NCBI GenBank assembly: GCA_030017355.1
Contig: JASEIR010000028.1
Coordinates: forward strand, 1 to 16,626
Reading direction: 5' to 3'
DNA from: Actinomycetota bacterium
GTDB lineage: Bacteria > Actinomycetota > Aquicultoria > Aquicultorales > Aquicultoraceae
Length of the DNA stretch: 16,626 bases
The translations under genes were made by a program, and so were the position numbers. Every line of letters starts with the position of its first letter. Within the stretch, counting starts at the first letter, position 1. Shown here piece after piece: positions 13,671-16,626 of the stretch. The notes under the pieces are model-generated. The model was not told where the DNA came from. It made no database searches and was given only the letters and a program-made list of their open reading frames with translations.

Positions 13671-15323
13671 TCACTTTTTCACCTTTTCACTTTTAACCCT
13701 CTCGCTTTTACCCGTTTTGCTATTAGTACCGTTTATGCCAATAAGCCCGTTTTCTTCATGCACTTTCTTATGCATCAAGCCATATTCAATACTATCAACA
13801 AGGGCCTGCCAGCTAGCTTCGATAATATTTTCCGAAACCCCGATAGTGCCCCAAGTCTTTTGACCATCACCACTTTCAATAAGAACCCGGGTTACAGCAG
13901 CGGTACCTTTTTTCTCATCCAGCACACGGACCTTAAAGTCGTTAAGCTCAATATCGTTAAGCGCTGGGTACATTGACCCTATCGCCTTTCTAAGGGCTTT
14001 ATCTATTGCATTAACAGGTCCATTCCCCTCTGCTGTCTCTATAATCTCCTTGCCGCCCACTGAAAGCTTTATCGTGGCCTCGGTTGCAACTTTTCCATCC
14101 TCACGTTTCTCCATAATTACCCTAAAACGCTCAAGTTTAAAGAAGGTCGGATGTATTCCAAGGGACTTTCTAAGGAAAATCTCAAGAGATGCGTCTGCAG
14201 CATCAAAATGGTAGCCAATATGCTCCAGGCCCTTTATCCTGTTTAGAATATCGTTGACTTTATGTGGCTCACTTGAAAGATCTATACCAAGCTCTTGTGC
14301 CTTAAGTATAATCGTGCTCTTGCCTGCAAGCTCTGATACAACAACTCGCTGAATGTTGCCTACAAGACTAGGATCGATATGAGCATAACCATATTCCTCG
14401 CGCTCAACCGCACTTGTATGAAGACCAGCTTTATGTGCAAAGGCACTTTGCCCAACATATGCTTGCTGAGGGTAAGGGCTTAAATTAGCAATCTCGCTTA
14501 CATAATGCGAGACTTCGGTCAGCAGCTTTAACTGTTCCGGGCTTAGCACTTCTATGCCAAGTTTTAGTTGTAGAGCTGGTATTATCGAGCATAAATTTGC
14601 GTTGCCACACCGCTCACCGTAACCATTTATTGTGCCCTGCACATGAGTTGCACCAGCTTGCACCGCGACTATTGAGTTAGCAACAGCGCACTCTGCATCG
14701 TTGTGGGTGTGTATTCCAATTCGTGTCCGAACTTCCTTCTCAACCTTAGTAATAATATCCTTGACTTCAAAGGGAAGGGTCCCGCCATTTGTATCGCATA
14801 AAACAAGGCAATCTGCCCCTGCGCTCTCAGCTGCTTTCAGACAGGCTATGGCATAATCTGGATTGTCCTTGTAGCCGTCAAAGAAATGCTCTGCGTCAAA
14901 AAATACCTCAAGGCCTTTTTCTTTCAAAAAGGCTACCGATTCGCTAATCATATTGAGATTTTCTTGAAGCGTTGTTCTTAGTGCGCGCTCGACGTGGATA
15001 TGCCAGCACTTGCCGACTATACACACAGCGCTGGTTCCACAGCTCGCCAGCGCCCTAAGATTGCTATCATCTTCCGCTTTAACGCCCTTCCTGCGAGTGC
15101 TACCAAAGGCCACCAGCTTGGAGTTCTTAAATTTCAACTTTTTTGCACGTTCAAAGAACTCCATATCCTTTGGATTTGAGCCGGCAAAGCCACCCTCGAT
15201 ATAGTGGATCCCCAACTTGTCGAGTTTTTGGGCTATCTTAAGTTTGTCGGTAACCGAAAATGATATGCCTTCGCGCTGTGAGCCATCTCTTAGTGTTGTA
15301 TCAAAAAGTTCAATTCTTGCCAT
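13671..15323 (-). CDS. cimA: (R)-citramalate synthase
   Basis: Condenses pyruvate with acetyl-CoA to (R)-citramalate, the first step of the threonine-independent isoleucine route. I choose the ATG at 15323 (550 aa; MARIELFDTTLRDGSQ is the family's usual start) over a GTG six codons earlier, with GGAA 6 nt upstream as a modest ribosome site. The HMGL-like TIM barrel spans about 1-270, with D8, R12-D13-G14 and IHTHNDAE as metal and catalytic residues. The linker and LeuA-type regulatory dimer domain (about 400-525) suggest feedback control, probably by isoleucine. The SNPKDMEFF and HVQGTINGYGERCGNA signatures favour the CimA family over 2-isopropylmalate or homocitrate synthase. The last 15 residues are Lys/Ser-rich (KSERVKSEKVKK), encoded by a purine-rich repeat, and are probably a tail acquired by slippage. 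ilvE is upstream on the same strand, consistent with branched-chain amino acid synthesis. Confidence 0.95.
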   Translation of the reverse strand: MARIELFDTTLRDGSQREGISFSVTDKLKIAQKLDKLGIHYIEGGFAGSNPKDMEFFERAKKLKFKNSKLVAFGSTRRKGVKAEDDSNLRALASCGTSAVCIVGKCWHIHVERALRTTLQENLNMISESVAFLKEKGLEVFFDAEHFFDGYKDNPDYAIACLKAAESAGADCLVLCDTNGGTLPFEVKDIITKVEKEVRTRIGIHTHNDAECAVANSIVAVQAGATHVQGTINGYGERCGNANLCSIIPALQLKLGIEVLSPEQLKLLTEVSHYVSEIANLSPYPQQAYVGQSAFAHKAGLHTSAVEREEYGYAHIDPSLVGNIQRVVVSELAGKSTIILKAQELGIDLSSEPHKVNDILNRIKGLEHIGYHFDAADASLEIFLRKSLGIHPTFFKLERFRVIMEKREDGKVATEATIKLSVGGKEIIETAEGNGPVNAIDKALRKAIGSMYPALNDIELNDFKVRVLDEKKGTAAVTRVLIESGDGQKTWGTIGVSENIIEASWQALVDSIEYGLMHKKVHEENGLIGINGTNSKTGKSERVKSEKVKK

Positions 15324-15391
15324 GTCTTTTCCATCTCGCACATTTATTGTTTATAGGCTAAAGCTCTGTTAATATCCAGTTCTTAGCCTGA

Positions 15392-15493
15392 TTATCGGGC
15401 ATCTGCTGCAGAAACTGCAGTTGCCCTATCAATGGGACCTACGACCTTAATCCCTGGACCCTGGACCCTATTTATTACCTCTAGGCCCCACAT
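15392..15493 (-). other. Intergenic region with a hairpin and a 33-codon ORF
   Basis: The 170-bp gap between ilvE and cimA holds a strong hairpin at 15397-15426, with arms GGGCA/TGCCC and inner CTGCAG/CTGCAG separated by AAA, but no T-tract. It also holds a CCAGGGTCCAGGG direct repeat near 15453-15469. An ATG at 15493 opens 33 codons (MWGLEVINRVQGPGIKVVG...), with nine Leu/Ile/Val residues, ending at TAA 15392 within the hairpin region. It is in the same frame as ilvE, six codons after its stop. No ribosome site precedes it. Attenuation is conceivable but unproven; no T-box signature is present. Confidence 0.3.
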
Positions 15494-15511
15494 ACTTCTA
15501 GACCCAAACTT

Positions 15512-16456
15512 TTAGTCTTGTGCTGGCACTGCGGCCTCTTGCTCCACATACTCCAACCAATGGGCGTAACCATCATCTTCACCCTTAACCACTTCAAAAA
15601 ACTTCTTTTGAAGCATTAATGTAATTGGCCCTGGCTTACCTATTTCCCTTTTATCTACTTCGCGAATTGGGGTTATTTCAGCCGCTGTACCAGTTACAAA
15701 TATCTCATCGGCTAAGAACAGATCAGTTCTTACTAAATCCCTCTCAACAACTTCATAGCCGAGGTCTCTGGCAAGTGTGATCACTGTATCCCTTGTGATG
15801 CCCTCAAGTATGCTTGAGGCCGTTGAAGGAGTATGGATAACACCGTTCTTGACCACGAATATGTTCTCACCGGTACCTTCCGAAACAAAGCCTCTTGAAT
15901 CAAGAAGGATAGCTTCTTCGTAGTTGCTATAGATGGCCTCAAGTTTAGCCAAGATTGAGTTTATGTATTGACCTGTAGCTTTGGCTGCTGGGGGCAGCGA
16001 GTTGGGGTCAATTCTTCTAAAGGACGAGATCATAGCTTTTATGCCATTTTTTAGTCCATCGTCGCCAAGATAAGTGCCCCATGACCAAGCAGCTATCGCC
16101 ACATCAACTGGTGAGTTTAAAGGGTTTAATCCCATCTCACCATAGCCCCTAAAAACAATAGGCCGAATATAGCAACTCTTTAGCTTATTTATGCGGACAA
16201 GCTCCTTTGTAGCCTCAACCAGCTCCTCAATGGAGTATGGCAAAGGCATTAAATAAATTTTGGAGGATTTTGCAAGCCTTTCTATATGTTCAGTGAGCCG
16301 GAATATGGCCGTGCCATTAGGAGTCTCATAAGCTCTAATCCCCTCAAACACACCCGACCCATAATGAAGCGCGTGTGTTAAAACGTGCACCTGAGCCTTA
16401 TCCCAATCAACAAACTCACCGTTTAGCCATATTTTATCGACTTTCTCTATAGGCAT
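15512..16456 (-). CDS. ilvE: Branched-chain amino acid aminotransferase
   Basis: A PLP-dependent fold-type IV aminotransferase that interconverts 2-oxoglutarate/glutamate with the oxoacids of Leu, Ile and Val. Of 314 residues, the N-terminus has WLNGEFVDWDKAQVHVLTHALHYGSGVFEGIRAY, the usual IlvE opening. The catalytic lysine is K159 in AAKATGQYINS, and E193 in VSEGTGENIF holds the PLP ring. The length and motifs match E. coli IlvE rather than D-amino acid aminotransferase or aminodeoxychorismate lyase. The ATG at 16456 has GGAGG 9 nt upstream. It heads the ilvE-cimA-FAH-TIGR04076 gene run. The upstream 170 bp to the window edge are mostly dispersed repeats, and I see no clear promoter there. 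Confidence 0.96.
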   Translation of the reverse strand: MPIEKVDKIWLNGEFVDWDKAQVHVLTHALHYGSGVFEGIRAYETPNGTAIFRLTEHIERLAKSSKIYLMPLPYSIEELVEATKELVRINKLKSCYIRPIVFRGYGEMGLNPLNSPVDVAIAAWSWGTYLGDDGLKNGIKAMISSFRRIDPNSLPPAAKATGQYINSILAKLEAIYSNYEEAILLDSRGFVSEGTGENIFVVKNGVIHTPSTASSILEGITRDTVITLARDLGYEVVERDLVRTDLFLADEIFVTGTAAEITPIREVDKREIGKPGPITLMLQKKFFEVVKGEDDGYAHWLEYVEQEAAVPAQD

Positions 16457-16490
16457 CTTTGATAACCTCCATACTCTAAGAGACTTGATC

Positions 16491-16531
16491 GAGATTGCCG
16501 CGTCGTCCTAACGGGCTCCTCGCAATGACAG
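16491..16531. repeat. REP-like repeat, second copy
   Basis: A 41-bp unit beginning GAGATTGCCGCG and ending GGCTCCTCGCAATGACAG. It shares both ends with the element at 6768-6827 (one change, CAATGACAG versus CAACGACAG) but has a different, shorter middle. Confidence 0.7.
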
Positions 16532-16572
16532 GTTTTTTATTCTCCTCCTCAGTCTTCGATTTGCTCCTTGTT

Positions 16573-16626
16573 TGAGATTGCCACGGCACCAGAGCCTGTT
16601 GCGAGCAAAGCGTGGCAAGTGCCTCG
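16573..16626. repeat. REP-like repeat, third copy, cut by window edge
   Basis: Starts GAGATTGCCACGGCAC, contains AGAGCCTGTTGCGAG (16591-16605) identical to 6777-6791, then GCGTGGCAAGTGCCTCG up to the edge. CCACGGCAC and GTGGCAAGTGCC can form nested pairings like the copy at 6768-6827. Confidence 0.65.

Noticed and set aside
15323..15341. GTG start six codons upstream for cimA
   Set aside because: The ATG at 15323 gives the conserved MARIELFDTTLRDG beginning, and a purine-rich site precedes it.
15342..15511. T-box or other amino-acid riboswitch upstream of cimA
   Set aside because: No T-box signature (AGGGTGGNACCGCG) and no antiterminator/terminator pair with a T-tract.

Overview
All genes in this window lie on the minus strand, so transcription runs from high to low coordinates. 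The sequence is moderately AT-rich, with strong Shine-Dalgarno sites and several TTG starts. A nickel CO dehydrogenase with its ferredoxin points to an anaerobic bacterium. The YerC-type TrpR relative, the TIGR04076 protein and the Mn2+ riboswitch in front of a P-type ATPase fit a Gram-positive-like lineage (Bacillota, Actinomycetota or Chloroflexota). No rRNA or other phylogenetic marker settles this, so the assignment is an inference.

Layout from high to low coordinates. At 16456-12547 is a biosynthetic run: ilvE (branched-chain aminotransferase), cimA (citramalate synthase, the threonine-independent route to isoleucine), a fumarylacetoacetate-hydrolase-family enzyme and a TIGR04076 protein, closed by a clear intrinsic terminator. 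Next come yerC (12439-12137) and dnaE (11924-7014). dnaE is interrupted by a 451-residue LAGLIDADG intein. From 7013 to about 6125 there is no recognisable gene. That stretch holds dispersed short repeats, a REP-like hairpin, and a promoter with an operator-like palindrome that no longer faces a recognisable gene.

At 6124-5936 are a good promoter, a yybP-ykoY (Mn2+) riboswitch aptamer and an overlapping terminator. The aptamer P1 strand and the terminator stem share the same bases, which is the design of a transcriptional ON switch. Downstream are a 42-codon membrane-peptide ORF, a decayed zinc-ribbon (zf-TFIIB) gene broken at homopolymer and tetranucleotide tracts, and an 899-residue P-type ATPase of the Ca2+/Mn2+ class. 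The riboswitch makes Mn2+ export the most likely job of this ATPase, although homology alone would call it a calcium pump.

After a promoter region with a perfect inverted repeat comes the CO dehydrogenase operon: cooS, cooF (start codon abutting the cooS stop) and the start of a FAD/NAD(P)-linked oxidoreductase that runs off the left edge. Together they form a CODH-ferredoxin-flavoprotein module that would pass electrons from CO to a pyridine nucleotide or another acceptor.

No wholly new multi-gene system is evident. The items most worth a second look are the riboswitch/small-ORF/broken zinc-ribbon/ATPase locus, the heptad-repeat insertion in the ATPase, the intein with an apparent extra helix-turn-helix segment, and the orphan promoter-operator at 6886-6918.
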